From Oscillospiraceae bacterium (GTDB lineage: Bacteria; Bacillota; Clostridia; Oscillospirales; Acutalibacteraceae), in the NCBI GenBank assembly GCA_015066105.1, contig SVOY01000001.1, positions 1-64,000 on the forward strand: a stretch of DNA of 64,000 nucleotides, written 5' to 3'. A program made the position numbers and the translations under genes. Numbering within the stretch: position 1 is the stretch's first letter; the number at the start of each line of letters is the position of its first letter. Below are positions 17,134-24,633 of the stretch, in pieces. The notes beneath the pieces were generated by a model. The model had not been told where the DNA came from and ran no database searches. It saw only the letters and a list, made by a program, of their open reading frames with translations.

Positions 17134-18564
17134 TCAAAGATTATTCACCACACCTGTAAAGAGAGGCAAATTACCTTTAGAAATCACAAATACAAATGGT
17201 CTGTCAAGCACAAAATCTATTATTTCTTCAGGGGGCATAGCAGAACCTGCGCCCTGGATTTCTATATATGTTGCAGCCTTTACGCCTTTTTCATCGATTT
17301 CAACTCTTGCGGACTGATTAACTGCAGTAACATACACAGGTAAATCAGAGGTGATTGCCGTAAAATCTGAACTTTCCATATCAAATACTTTGGTTACACC
17401 CATTCTGCCGAGTCCGTCTTTTAAGTTTACTGTGGAAGAAACATCAAATTTTGGAACGGATAAATTGACCTTCATATATTTTTTGTTTTGCCATCCTTCT
17501 TCACCATCACCTGAAGAAATCATTTCTCCGTAAGAGCTGTTATTTAATACATCAGCAGTTGTTTTTTCTTCATCCGGGAGAATAAACCACATAGTGCTTC
17601 CGTTTTTAAGGCTTAATGCTACTGCACTGTAATCATTATGCCAATAATAATACATCTGACAGAGCTTTTTGTTCATATAGATAACATTCGTATCACCATT
17701 AACACCGTGGAAAATGTCGTTAGTATTGTTTTTACTGTTAAACTCATCGCTCCATTTAGCTTGGAAGAAGAGTGTTGAATAGAGAGCAAGAATGGTATCA
17801 GGAGATAAGTCTATTTTATCGGTTCTGTCTTTTAACATTCCGCCTGTGTTTTTATTAAGCCAATTACCTATTTCCTTATTTGCGTTCTTGTTGCCGAGGT
17901 CTGCCTGATACACAGAAGCATAATAGTGATATGCAAGGTTGTTCATAGCATCCTGATTGTAATTAAGACCATCTTCAAGCCAAAGAGAATTGGCCAATGT
18001 GCATATTTCATTTCCGTCATCCTCATAAACGGATTCCCAAATTGCACTGACTTGACTTCGGAGTGTTTCAATATCACTTACACCGAATAAATCTAAAATT
18101 TCCTTTCTGCTGTCACCGTCTGTTATTTCTGCAAGCATTGAAAGTCCAATATATGCATTTATAGGCGACCACAAGGTATTCTCATTGTTCTGTGAAGTGA
18201 GGAATTCAGAAGAGCCTTCTGTGAAAAACTGTGACAGGGAAACAGCGGCATTTTCTCTTGTTGTTCTTCTGTGTTCCGATTCATTTTCCCATACAGCACG
18301 ATCTGCCATACAGCTTTCTCTGTCCTCATAGTCGTCATAACGAGGATACTCCATAATTCGTGCATCTCCCGGAAGAGCAATGGCATTTGCTGTAATTACA
18401 GGTGTATTGAGGAAAGAGCTGATGCAAATTACAACTGCTAAAACAGCAGCAACCGCACCTATCCAATAAGGTCTTTTTCTCATTTTCTTCGGAGCTTTTT
18501 CAGTTTCCGTTACATATCTGTCGTCTATTTTATCCAAAACTTCCAATACGTGCTTACGCTTCAT
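17134..18564 (-). CDS. Membrane-anchored serpin with an anti-sigma-like N-terminus
   Basis: 476 residues. Residues 1-32 are charged and cytoplasmic (KHVLEVLDKIDDRYVTE), as in the small anti-sigma proteins of gut clostridia. A membrane helix is at 33-51. Residues 105-476 form a full serpin fold with TLWSPINAYIGLSMLAEIT near its start and the signature FVLDRPFVFVI near the end. The reactive loop hinge EKGVKAATY has the Gly and small residues of inhibitory serpins; counting from the Gly at P15 puts Ser-Ala at P1-P1', suggesting an elastase- or subtilisin-like target. Its start overlaps the ECF sigma gene by 11 bases. I infer a sigma regulator whose outer part traps or senses proteases. Confidence 0.88.
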   Translation of the reverse strand: MKRKHVLEVLDKIDDRYVTETEKAPKKMRKRPYWIGAVAAVLAVVICISSFLNTPVITANAIALPGDARIMEYPRYDDYEDRESCMADRAVWENESEHRRTTRENAAVSLSQFFTEGSSEFLTSQNNENTLWSPINAYIGLSMLAEITDGDSRKEILDLFGVSDIETLRSQVSAIWESVYEDDGNEICTLANSLWLEDGLNYNQDAMNNLAYHYYASVYQADLGNKNANKEIGNWLNKNTGGMLKDRTDKIDLSPDTILALYSTLFFQAKWSDEFNSKNNTNDIFHGVNGDTNVIYMNKKLCQMYYYWHNDYSAVALSLKNGSTMWFILPDEEKTTADVLNNSSYGEMISSGDGEEGWQNKKYMKVNLSVPKFDVSSTVNLKDGLGRMGVTKVFDMESSDFTAITSDLPVYVTAVNQSARVEIDEKGVKAATYIEIQGAGSAMPPEEIIDFVLDRPFVFVISKGNLPLFTGVVNNL

Positions 18565-19120
18565 AGTAATAACCCTCCTTAATAAGATGTTCTTTTAATT
18601 TTGCTCTGATGCGATTTAATCGTACCGAAACAGCACCGCTTTTTATGTTGACGGATTTTGCTATATCCTCAACTGCATCTCCGTACCAATACCGACGCAT
18701 AAAAATATATCTGTTTATATCGGTGTCTTGTTCTAAAAAGTTATTTATGGAGTCAGCAATTTCCTGAATAATAACAGCCTGTTCAGGGTTAATATCATTA
18801 TCAGGTAAACAAGCACCAAGCTCGTCCAAGGATACATCATAACTGTTGTTTCGTTTTTCTGCTGAAAGAAATTCTAACCGTTTCAGCGCCATATTTCTTC
18901 CTGTACGATATACATAAGGAGCCAAAGGGTCAGGTTCTTTAGGTGGTATTGCATTCCAAATGGCAAGATATGTATCATTTGTTGTTTCTTCTGCATCGTG
19001 ATGATTACCGAGAATGTTCATTGCGATTTTGTATAAGGTGTTACCGAAACTCACCTTCAAAGCCCCGATTGCCTCATCAGCTCTCGCAAAGAAAAGATTT
19101 ATTATTTGTTTGTCTTCCAT
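18554..19120 (-). CDS. ECF RNA polymerase sigma factor
   Basis: 188 residues: region 2 at about 25-95 (MNILGNHHDAEETTNDTYLA, YVYRTGRNMALKRLE) and region 4 at about 130-180 (FMRRYWYGDAVEDIAKSV, SGAVSVRLNRIRAKLKEHL). It starts behind AAAGGAGG. It redirects RNA polymerase to stress-type promoters and is normally held by an anti-sigma partner, which here is probably the serpin protein whose gene overlaps its end. No obvious copy of its own promoter was recognised upstream, so autoregulation is not established. Confidence 0.92.
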   Translation of the reverse strand: MEDKQIINLFFARADEAIGALKVSFGNTLYKIAMNILGNHHDAEETTNDTYLAIWNAIPPKEPDPLAPYVYRTGRNMALKRLEFLSAEKRNNSYDVSLDELGACLPDNDINPEQAVIIQEIADSINNFLEQDTDINRYIFMRRYWYGDAVEDIAKSVNIKSGAVSVRLNRIRAKLKEHLIKEGYYYEA

Positions 19121-19233
19121 CTAATAACCTCCTTTCACTTATATAAACCGATTTTATATGCATCATCTTACATAAATTTTAGCATTATTTTCAGCAAAAT
19201 ACAATAATTCTTATTTAAACGCAATTAGGTTAT

Positions 19234-19261
19234 AAAAAGCAGCCCTCTTATCAGAGAGCTG
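19234..19261 (-). terminator. Minus-strand terminator
   Basis: CAGCCCTCT (19240-19248) pairs with AGAGAGCTG (19253-19261) with one mismatch, followed on the minus strand by a run of five T. It would stop transcription from the leftward genes at 19426-21689. Confidence 0.65.
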
Positions 19262-19264
19262 TTT

Positions 19265-19370
19265 GCCGTTTCAGGGCTTTATATATGTGTTTGATAATGC
19301 AAGGTGCTATGTTGCTTCGAAAATTGCAGGCGAAAGTGCGGACTTCAGCTTTGATTATTCTGCTATTTAA
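19265..19370 (+). pseudogene. Possible 3' remnant of a lost gene
   Basis: A plus-strand frame reads FDNARCYVASKIAGESADFS, then FDYSAI and a stop at 19368-19370, and is followed 15 bases later by a hairpin with a T run. It looks like the last part of a protein with its own terminator, but there is no start codon or ribosome site upstream. I cannot name the family. The remaining bases between 19121 and 19425 hold the sigma gene promoter region and two hairpins. Confidence 0.3.
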
Positions 19371-19384
19371 CTGAACAAAACGTT

Positions 19385-19414
19385 ACCGCCGTGGAGAAAT
19401 CCTCTGCGGTTTTA
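19385..19414 (+). terminator. Possible plus-strand terminator
   Basis: ACCGC...GGAG pairs imperfectly with CCTC...GCGGT (19385-19410), followed by TTTT. It is consistent with the end of the remnant just upstream. Confidence 0.4.
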
Positions 19415-19425
19415 AATTGGATAAT

Positions 19426-19698
19426 TTATTCTAATAAATCCGATGCGGAGCACCCTAATGCAGATGCCAAACCAAGCAATGTCTTCTCGGAAGCCTTATT
19501 TATATCTTTTTCTTTGCATATATAAAGTTCAATTAAATCTCGACTAATCCCTGTGGCTTTGGATAAATCACCTGCAGTCATAGTCTTTTCTCTCATTAAA
19601 CGTGACAATTTGCTCATTGATAGTTGTTCTTTTGTTGCAACTCTGCCGTAAAAGTAACAGTTCATATGGTTTTCAGTGGTATTATTCATAGCTTTCAT
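19426..19698 (-). CDS. Small XRE-type regulator
   Basis: 90 residues. The C-terminal two-thirds is a Cro/CI helix-turn-helix (SKLSRLMREKTMTAGDLSKA, TGISRDLIELYI, LLGLASALGCSASDLLE). The preceding NCYFYGRVATKEQLS is curious because it resembles the first strand of serine recombinases (YxRVSTxxQ) with Ala in place of Ser; this may be chance. The start is uncertain: ATGs at 19698 and 19689 share a weak ribosome site. It lies 35 bases beyond the YolD-like gene and may regulate that polymerase operon or the neighbouring element. Confidence 0.7.
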   Translation of the reverse strand: MKAMNNTTENHMNCYFYGRVATKEQLSMSKLSRLMREKTMTAGDLSKATGISRDLIELYICKEKDINKASEKTLLGLASALGCSASDLLE

Positions 19699-19733
19699 CT
19701 TTCTACTGTTATGATATATTATTTGATATTTTA

Positions 19734-20168
19734 TTATTCAGCAAAATTAAATAATTCGCCTTCAATTTCATAAATGTGCTCTATTGAGATTATCGTGCCG
19801 TCGGTTAAATAAATCTCTTTTTTGAAATCATCAATTTTTTTAACGCTTCCCGTTGTTTTCAAATAAGCACCACCGTCCTTTTTTATATCAAGCTCAAAAT
19901 GAGTGAATGTAACAGTCGGTTTTTCAGAGAGATAGTCTGAAATCATTTGTATTTTTTCATTCAGAATCGACTTAGTTCCTTCATCAAGTTCAATTTTTCT
20001 GTCAGTTAGTCTTGCTGTTTCAATAATGGCATCATTATGACCTGTAAGAGCTGCAAAGGGACTGAATTGTGCGGCACGGTCTATCATGGACATTCTCTGT
20101 CTTCTTCTTGACTGGTGATGCGGAAGGTTAATTATATCTTTATATTTATCATTGCAATCATTATTCAT
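19734..20168 (-). CDS. YolD-like protein, partner of the Y-family polymerase
   Basis: 144 residues. The N-terminal HHQSRRRQRMSMIDRAAQFS followed by PFAALTGH is the conserved opening of YolD-like proteins, which are almost always encoded next to an UvrX/DinB-like polymerase; the rest is beta-rich (GTIISIEHIYEIEGELF). The start at 20168 is chosen because AAGGA lies 8 bases upstream; the ATG three codons earlier abuts that site. It follows the polymerase gene by 15 bases. YolD proteins are thought to assist translesion synthesis, but their biochemistry is not settled. Confidence 0.85.
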   Translation of the reverse strand: MNNDCNDKYKDIINLPHHQSRRRQRMSMIDRAAQFSPFAALTGHNDAIIETARLTDRKIELDEGTKSILNEKIQMISDYLSEKPTVTFTHFELDIKKDGGAYLKTTGSVKKIDDFKKEIYLTDGTIISIEHIYEIEGELFNFAE

Positions 20169-20183
20169 ACGGCACATCCTTTC

Positions 20184-21689
20184 TTATGCTTTATGTCCGC
20201 CGATTTGTTCATTGCGGTCTTTGGCTGTTGCACCTTCCTGAAGATTAAGTCCTTTAAGTATAGCATTTTTACCGAATTTATTCTTTATACCGATAAGAGT
20301 TTCTTGTATTCTTCTCTCTTTTTCAAGTTCAGCATCTTCTTTTGCTTTTTGCTTTTCTGTTTCTTCATAATCTTCAAACAAAGATAATTGATAGGGTGCG
20401 GGTGTTTGAGAAAGAGTTGCTTCAGGTACAACACGGTTGGCTGTAATGTTAATTCGTCTTATTAACAGTTTCTTATCTACATTTTCATCGTATGCCTTTA
20501 AAACAGCATCGGTAATAAGCCGTGTAGAAGCTGTTTTTCTGCCTATATTAGCCGTTCCTCTTGCATGCTTAGGTATTTGTCTGCCGTAGAAATCCGTCTT
20601 TATTTCGCCGTTATAGGCTTCTCTACGCTTGGCATCAGTTAGGTTTTCAATATCATATCCAACAGTCAGAACAATTTGGTCTGTGACAAGTTTCTTTTCT
20701 ACGAGATCAAGAGAAAGAGCTTCTAACATTTCTTTGAGTATAATTTTTGCTTTGTTAAAGTCATAAGGACAGTGAAGCACCTGACCTGAACTTAAACAGT
20801 TTGTGGATGGTTTATAAGCCTTTATGTCGGCTATTGTGCAAGGCTCCCAACCCCAAGCGTGGTCAATTAGCAATTCAGCATTTATACCGAACAGCTTATA
20901 AAGTAAATCTTCATTATAAACAGAGCAACGGGCAACATCACCCATAGTGAACATATAATTCTGTTCTAACTTCTTTGAAATACCTTTACCCACTCGCCAA
21001 AAATCAGTTAAAGGTTTGTGGTCCCAAAGCAATCTGCGGTATGACATTTCATCAAGCTCGGCTATTCTTACACCGTCTTTGTCAGCGGGTATGTGCTTTG
21101 CGGTAATGTCCATAGCAACCTTACATAAATAAAGATTGGTGCCTATACCTGCTGTTGCAGTGACCCCTGTTGTTGCAAGAACATCTTTAATGAGCATTCT
21201 TGTAAAGTCGTGAGCAGACATATTTAGAGTTTTAAGATATGCGGTAGCATCAATAAATACCTCATCTATTGAATAAACATGTATATCTTCAGGTGCAACA
21301 TATTTAAGATAAACATCATAAATACGGGTACTGTATTCGATATATAAAGCCATTCTAGGCACAGCAACAACATAATCTATGGATAAATTAGGATTAGCCT
21401 TAAGCTCGTTATCATCAAAAGATGAGCCTGAAAATTTTCTGCCGGGAGCTTTTCTTAATCTTTCAGCATTTGCGTTTTTTACTTGCTGAATAGCCTCAAA
21501 CATTCTTGCTCTACCTGATATACCGTATGCTTTTAATGACGGCGAAACCGCAAGGCAAATAGTTTTCTCTGTTCGTGAAAGGTCGGCAACAAGGAGGTTT
21601 GTTGTCATTGGGTCCATACCTCTTTCCATTGCCTCAACACTGGCATAGAAAGATTTTAAATCTATGGCAATGTAAGTTTTGTTGTTCAT
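20184..21689 (-). CDS. Y-family DNA polymerase (UmuC/UvrX-like)
   Basis: 501 residues. The catalytic carboxylates lie in IAIDLKSFYASVEAMERGMD and YSIDEVFID, with the TGVTATAGIGTNLYLCKVAMD motif split across the palm, a helix-hairpin-helix region near FWRVGKGISKKLEQ, and the little-finger domain after about residue 290. This is an error-prone translesion polymerase of the ImpB/MucB/SamB group, common on Firmicutes plasmids and integrative elements. The start at 21689 is behind GAGGTG; a GTG 15 bases upstream lies within that site. No LexA-type palindrome was recognised in its promoter region. It is the first gene of an operon with the YolD-like gene. Confidence 0.92.
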   Translation of the reverse strand: MNNKTYIAIDLKSFYASVEAMERGMDPMTTNLLVADLSRTEKTICLAVSPSLKAYGISGRARMFEAIQQVKNANAERLRKAPGRKFSGSSFDDNELKANPNLSIDYVVAVPRMALYIEYSTRIYDVYLKYVAPEDIHVYSIDEVFIDATAYLKTLNMSAHDFTRMLIKDVLATTGVTATAGIGTNLYLCKVAMDITAKHIPADKDGVRIAELDEMSYRRLLWDHKPLTDFWRVGKGISKKLEQNYMFTMGDVARCSVYNEDLLYKLFGINAELLIDHAWGWEPCTIADIKAYKPSTNCLSSGQVLHCPYDFNKAKIILKEMLEALSLDLVEKKLVTDQIVLTVGYDIENLTDAKRREAYNGEIKTDFYGRQIPKHARGTANIGRKTASTRLITDAVLKAYDENVDKKLLIRRINITANRVVPEATLSQTPAPYQLSLFEDYEETEKQKAKEDAELEKERRIQETLIGIKNKFGKNAILKGLNLQEGATAKDRNEQIGGHKA

Positions 21690-21832
21690 CTTTCTACACC
21701 TCACTTTGATATTAGTTTACCACAGAATTTTTATAATAACAATACTGCGATTTCAATGAGTACAATTTTACGGACTGAAATACTATCTTTTTTTAGGTAT
21801 TGATTTTATAGCATATTTTGTGATATACTATC

Positions 21833-21990
21833 GATGCTAAATTTATATCATTTAAATACTATACCTTGGTAGGGCACACTATGTAAAAAGTGTGTCTCCG
21901 TTTCATATTCCTACTTAGGTATAATGATATAAGTTTAGCAGCTTGGAGACGCATTTTTATGTGCGTCTTTATGGCGCACTTTTTTTATTT
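21833..21990 (+). promoter_or_regulatory. Structured leader with nested inverted repeats and an attenuator-like terminator
   Basis: The arms 21833-21872 and 21910-21943 are imperfect inverted repeats (GCTAAATTTATATCATT against AATGATATAAGTTTAGC). Inside them is CACACT/AGTGTG. AGACGCA (21947-21953) pairs with TGCGTCT (21962-21968), whereas GTGCG (21961-21965) can instead pair with CGCAC (21975-21979), which precedes seven T and so makes a terminator. The two hairpins share bases and exclude each other. The leader lies before the 114-residue gene at 22007. No uORF was proved. Confidence 0.5.
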
Positions 21991-22006
21991 TACAGGAGTG
22001 GGATAT

Positions 22007-22351
22007 TTGGAAAAAAAGATAAAAAGGCTAAAGATAGCTTTATTTATTGCAATACTTTTACTTTGTCAATCAGGCTTTTACATTGCGGACTATATTGGAG
22101 TAAGAGATTGGGGACCGCAACTTGATAAAATGACCTTTGGTAATTATGATATTACTATTTATTACGAACTCGAATCAAGATTTATGGTGGATACGAAAGA
22201 GGGAACATTAACTCTTTCTTTTGAAAATGGTGCAAAGGTTGTAAGCAAGGATAATACATTGATATACCAAAAAAATGATGTTACTATTGATTTGTGCGAA
22301 ATCGGTAACAAATCATATACAATAGATGAAGAAGGTAATTTAATAGATTAA
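22007..22351 (+). CDS. Small membrane-anchored or exported protein
   Basis: 114 residues, family not recognised. It begins at TTG 22007, 8 bases after CAGGAG. Basic residues (EKKIKRLK) are followed by a hydrophobic helix ALFIAILLLCQSGFYIADYI, then a hydrophilic beta-rich domain that should lie outside. The longer frame upstream runs through the terminator hairpin of the leader, so it is rejected as a start. It is probably controlled by that leader. A hairpin terminator follows immediately, so it is a single-gene unit in the mobile region. Confidence 0.6.
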   Translation: MEKKIKRLKIALFIAILLLCQSGFYIADYIGVRDWGPQLDKMTFGNYDITIYYELESRFMVDTKEGTLTLSFENGAKVVSKDNTLIYQKNDVTIDLCEIGNKSYTIDEEGNLID

Positions 22352-22375
22352 CACGGCAGAAATGTCGTGTTTTTT
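22351..22375 (+). terminator. Terminator after the small membrane protein
   Basis: ACACGGCA pairs with TGTCGTGT (one G-T pair), then six T. Confidence 0.75.
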
Positions 22376-22544
22376 ATATTTTTAAAAGAATTTCTGTTAC
22401 TTTTTCTTATATATGACACTATACATAGGGAAAGTATGTTCTTTTTTCTTGAATAAGATTATTCGACATATTTTTCGTCAAATATTGAATAATATGGCAA
22501 TATGTCGGCGAATAACAAAGAAGGAATAATACAGGAATTTAAAA

Positions 22545-22658
22545 ATGATTACAAAAACCAGTTTTGTTTTTCAGTGCGAATTTAAAGTTCGTTTTTTTGA
22601 TGAACAACATTATCCCGCATACAGAATAATTAAAGAAGGAACTACGGTAATTGATTAA
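22545..22658 (+). CDS. Short ORF, 37 residues
   Basis: It reads MITKTSFVFQCEFKVRFFDE and ends YRIIKEGTTVID. An AGGA lies about 8 bases upstream of the ATG. The stop codon falls inside the loop of a strong terminator, so translation would melt or overrun the hairpin. The composition is protein-like but no family is recognised. The rest of 22376-22812 holds a bulged 13-bp hairpin (22460-22472 with 22499-22514) and the region before the sigma-like gene. Confidence 0.4.
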   Translation: MITKTSFVFQCEFKVRFFDEQHYPAYRIIKEGTTVID

Positions 22659-22682
22659 GAAATTTACCGTAGTTCTTTTTTT
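22639..22682 (+). terminator. Strong terminator overlapping the short ORF
   Basis: A 12-bp stem (22639-22650 with 22664-22675) is followed by eight T. The stop codon of the 37-residue ORF is in its loop. Confidence 0.85.
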
Positions 22683-22812
22683 GTGTTCGACAAATTCCTG
22701 CATAAAGCATCACTTACCAACAAAAAAATGGCTTTGTTATATCGCTAAATACCCGTAATCTCCGGATTTTTGAAATTCAAACAAATTCAAAAATTCAAAG
22801 GAGATTACTACA

Positions 22813-23310
22813 ATGTTAAATTTAAAAGATTTTGATTATATCTTATGGAAAGACAGTGAGGGAAGATGTTTCGTTAAAGTGAAATTCACTGACGAAGTTA
22901 CCGAGGTGTCAGAACAAGTGTTTAAGGATTTAAGAAACGAGGAAAAGAGGATTTATCGTGAATTGGAATTAAAAGATAAACTCTATTCTGAAAACGAGGA
23001 AGAAAGGGCAAAGGCATCCGTTATGTTTCCTTCATCCTATTTTTGTGAAATTGAAACTGATGAAAATGAGGGTGAATCATTTGTTCTTATGGATATATGC
23101 AAATTTGAAGATGAAGTTATTGCAAAGGATTTGGAAGAAAGATTTGCCAATTTATTAACTGATAATCAAAAAGAGATTTTCTTTTGTGTTATGTTAGGTG
23201 GCGAGAAAATCATTGATTATGCTGAAAGAAAAGGTATTAAACAACCAAGTGTTATTGGAACAATAAAAAAAATTAGGAAAAAAATAAAAAAATTTTATTT
23301 AGGGGGCTAA
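22813..23310 (+). CDS. Sigma-70 region 4-like helix-turn-helix protein
   Basis: 165 residues. The C-terminal third (LLTDNQKEIFFCVMLGGEKI, then IDYAERKGIKQPSVIGTIKK) is a sigma region 4-like helix-turn-helix, preceded by an acidic region without a sigma region 2. Proteins like this are frequent in Firmicutes integrative elements as putative activators. An AAAGGAGATTACTACA sequence precedes the ATG. It stands upstream of the structured RNA region and the recombinase operon and may regulate the element. It cannot by itself act as a normal sigma factor. Confidence 0.75.
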   Translation: MLNLKDFDYILWKDSEGRCFVKVKFTDEVTEVSEQVFKDLRNEEKRIYRELELKDKLYSENEEERAKASVMFPSSYFCEIETDENEGESFVLMDICKFEDEVIAKDLEERFANLLTDNQKEIFFCVMLGGEKIIDYAERKGIKQPSVIGTIKKIRKKIKKFYLGG

Positions 23311-23375
23311 TTTTTAACCAAAAAATGTCCGTAAATAAGTGAAGGGGTAAAAATCCTCTTCAATGAACCTTGAAA

Positions 23376-23795
23376 ATTGAATACCCATTCATCAAATACA
23401 TTCTCCTTTATCCGAGCAGTACAGAGAATACGCCATGACGAAATAAACGAGCGATTATATATCTCTGTGTGAATCAGTTGGTTTCTGATAATGCCACGAC
23501 AGATAAAGAAGGTTAATGATACTCCTGTTCAGTCATGGGCCGAGCGTGAAAAAACCGTCACAGCCAATGAGAGCAGTCGCAGAGAAAGCGAGGGTGAGAT
23601 TCCCGTGGAGCTGATTGACCGTCAGCCGTTTGATGACTTCCCACTTGCACACGGGGTGTCGAGGACAAATGGTGTGCTTTACATAGCAGCGGAAACAAGA
23701 CCACGAGAAAATAATTTAATGCATTTCGCATATGAGTCGTTTGCATCTTGTTCCGCTGTTTATTAAGCACACCCGGGAAGTTACGGGTATTCAAT
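23376..23795 (+). ncRNA. Candidate large structured RNA (~420 nt)
   Basis: ATTGAATACCC at 23376-23386 is perfectly complementary to GGGTATTCAAT at 23785-23795, closing the whole region. Inside, ACAGAGA (23421-23427) pairs with TCTCTGT (23462-23468). A long hairpin pairs 23671-23700 with 23746-23773 through 9 bp (GGTGTGCTT/AAGCACACC) and 13 bp (CAGCGGA, bulged A, ACAAGA). A 91-codon frame from 23491 lies inside but has no ribosome site and runs through the hairpin. I favour a noncoding RNA ahead of the MazF/recombinase operon; the class is not recognised. Orientation is assumed from the neighbours. Confidence 0.55.
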
Positions 23796-23825
23796 AAAAA
23801 GGAATCTTTAAAAAGAGGTGTCAAA

Positions 23826-24416
23826 ATGAATACGGACAAAAAAGAACTGCACAGAGGTGAAATCTACATTTGTGATTTCGTTGATGTAGGCGGCTCAGTG
23901 CAAAACGGACTTCGCCCTGCACTTATCATTCAGAATAGTGCAGGAAACGAACACAGCACTACGGTGATCGTTTCTCCGATAACAACAATCATTAAAAAAG
24001 AAAAACTTCCTACACATGTTTATCTCGGAGCGAAATATGGACTGCCCGAAGAATCAATGGTTATGCTTGAACAAATCTTTACCGTTGATAAAAACTATCA
24101 TATCAGAGATTATGTCGGTTTAATCGAGGATAAAGAAACTTTAAGCAGAATAAACGATGCTTTAAGAATAAGCCTTGCATTGAACAGAATCAGAAAGAAT
24201 CTGTTTAGATGCACAGAAGATGTCTTATCATTTTCAGATGCAGGAGTATTTTACATCGCTCTCTGCGACAAGTGCAGAAAAAAGCTTGCTCAAGATGATA
24301 GGTTTCTGATGGGCAAAGTTAACTTTCCTATACCTTTGAGTAACAGATGCAATTCTTGTGAAAAAAGGGATGGATTCTATTACATCTTGAAAAGAAAAAG
24401 GAGAAATGAAAAATGA
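23826..24416 (+). CDS. MazF/PemK-like protein with a C-terminal zinc-ribbon extension
   Basis: 196 residues. Residues 8-115 follow the MazF fold: LHRGEIYICDFVDVGGSVQN, GLRPALIIQN, TTVIVSPITTI and EESMVMLEQIFTVDK. MazF toxins are sequence-specific endoribonucleases. The C-terminal 70 residues are an addition, with CDKC and CNSC pairs about 30 residues apart, probably binding zinc. No antitoxin gene of usual size lies upstream; the 50-residue ORF overlapping its stop might fill that role but does not look like a known antitoxin. The start at 23826 is behind AAGAGGTG. It precedes the three recombinase genes, so it may be part of element maintenance. Confidence 0.8.
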   Translation: MNTDKKELHRGEIYICDFVDVGGSVQNGLRPALIIQNSAGNEHSTTVIVSPITTIIKKEKLPTHVYLGAKYGLPEESMVMLEQIFTVDKNYHIRDYVGLIEDKETLSRINDALRISLALNRIRKNLFRCTEDVLSFSDAGVFYIALCDKCRKKLAQDDRFLMGKVNFPIPLSNRCNSCEKRDGFYYILKRKRRNEK

Positions 24417-24565
24417 ATGAATCTATAGTTAATGAAGTTACTTATCTCATAATGTACCTAACCATAAAGAAGCTGCATGAGAGAGGATATCTCAGTAAAG
24501 AGTTTTACAAAAGAGTTAATGAGGCCGGTGCCGAACAAACCAATTGCAGACCTATTGAGGTTTAA
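24413..24565 (+). CDS. Small protein, 50 residues, SHOCT-like
   Basis: The ATG overlaps the stop of the MazF-like gene in an ATGA junction, and GGAGAAATGAAA provides a ribosome site. The sequence MYLTIKKLHERGYLSKEFYK resembles the short SHOCT-like helix pair (xLYxxGxISxEEYxK) often found beside recombinases of these elements. It could bind nucleic acid or its neighbour protein, but no function is known. A 68-base gap leads to the first recombinase gene. Confidence 0.65.
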   Translation: MNESIVNEVTYLIMYLTIKKLHERGYLSKEFYKRVNEAGAEQTNCRPIEV

Positions 24566-24633
24566 ATCGCACATTAGGCTTTTTTAAAAAAAGCATATAA
24601 AATGTGCTTGTAAATTCAAGGGAGGTTTGAGCA

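Noticed and set aside
19426-19698. Serine recombinase remnant, from YGRVATKEQ near the N-terminus of the XRE protein
   Set aside because: Only about nine residues match, the catalytic Ser is Ala, and the rest is a helix-turn-helix; probably coincidence.
21690-21832. LexA/SOS box upstream of the Y-family polymerase
   Set aside because: No GAAC...GTTC palindrome was found in the region read.
23491-23766. 91-codon ORF, with IPVELIDRQPFDDFP recalling a ParB N-terminus
   Set aside because: There is no ribosome site, it runs through a 22-bp hairpin, and the similarity to ParB is a few residues. I treat it as part of a structured RNA, although coding is not excluded.
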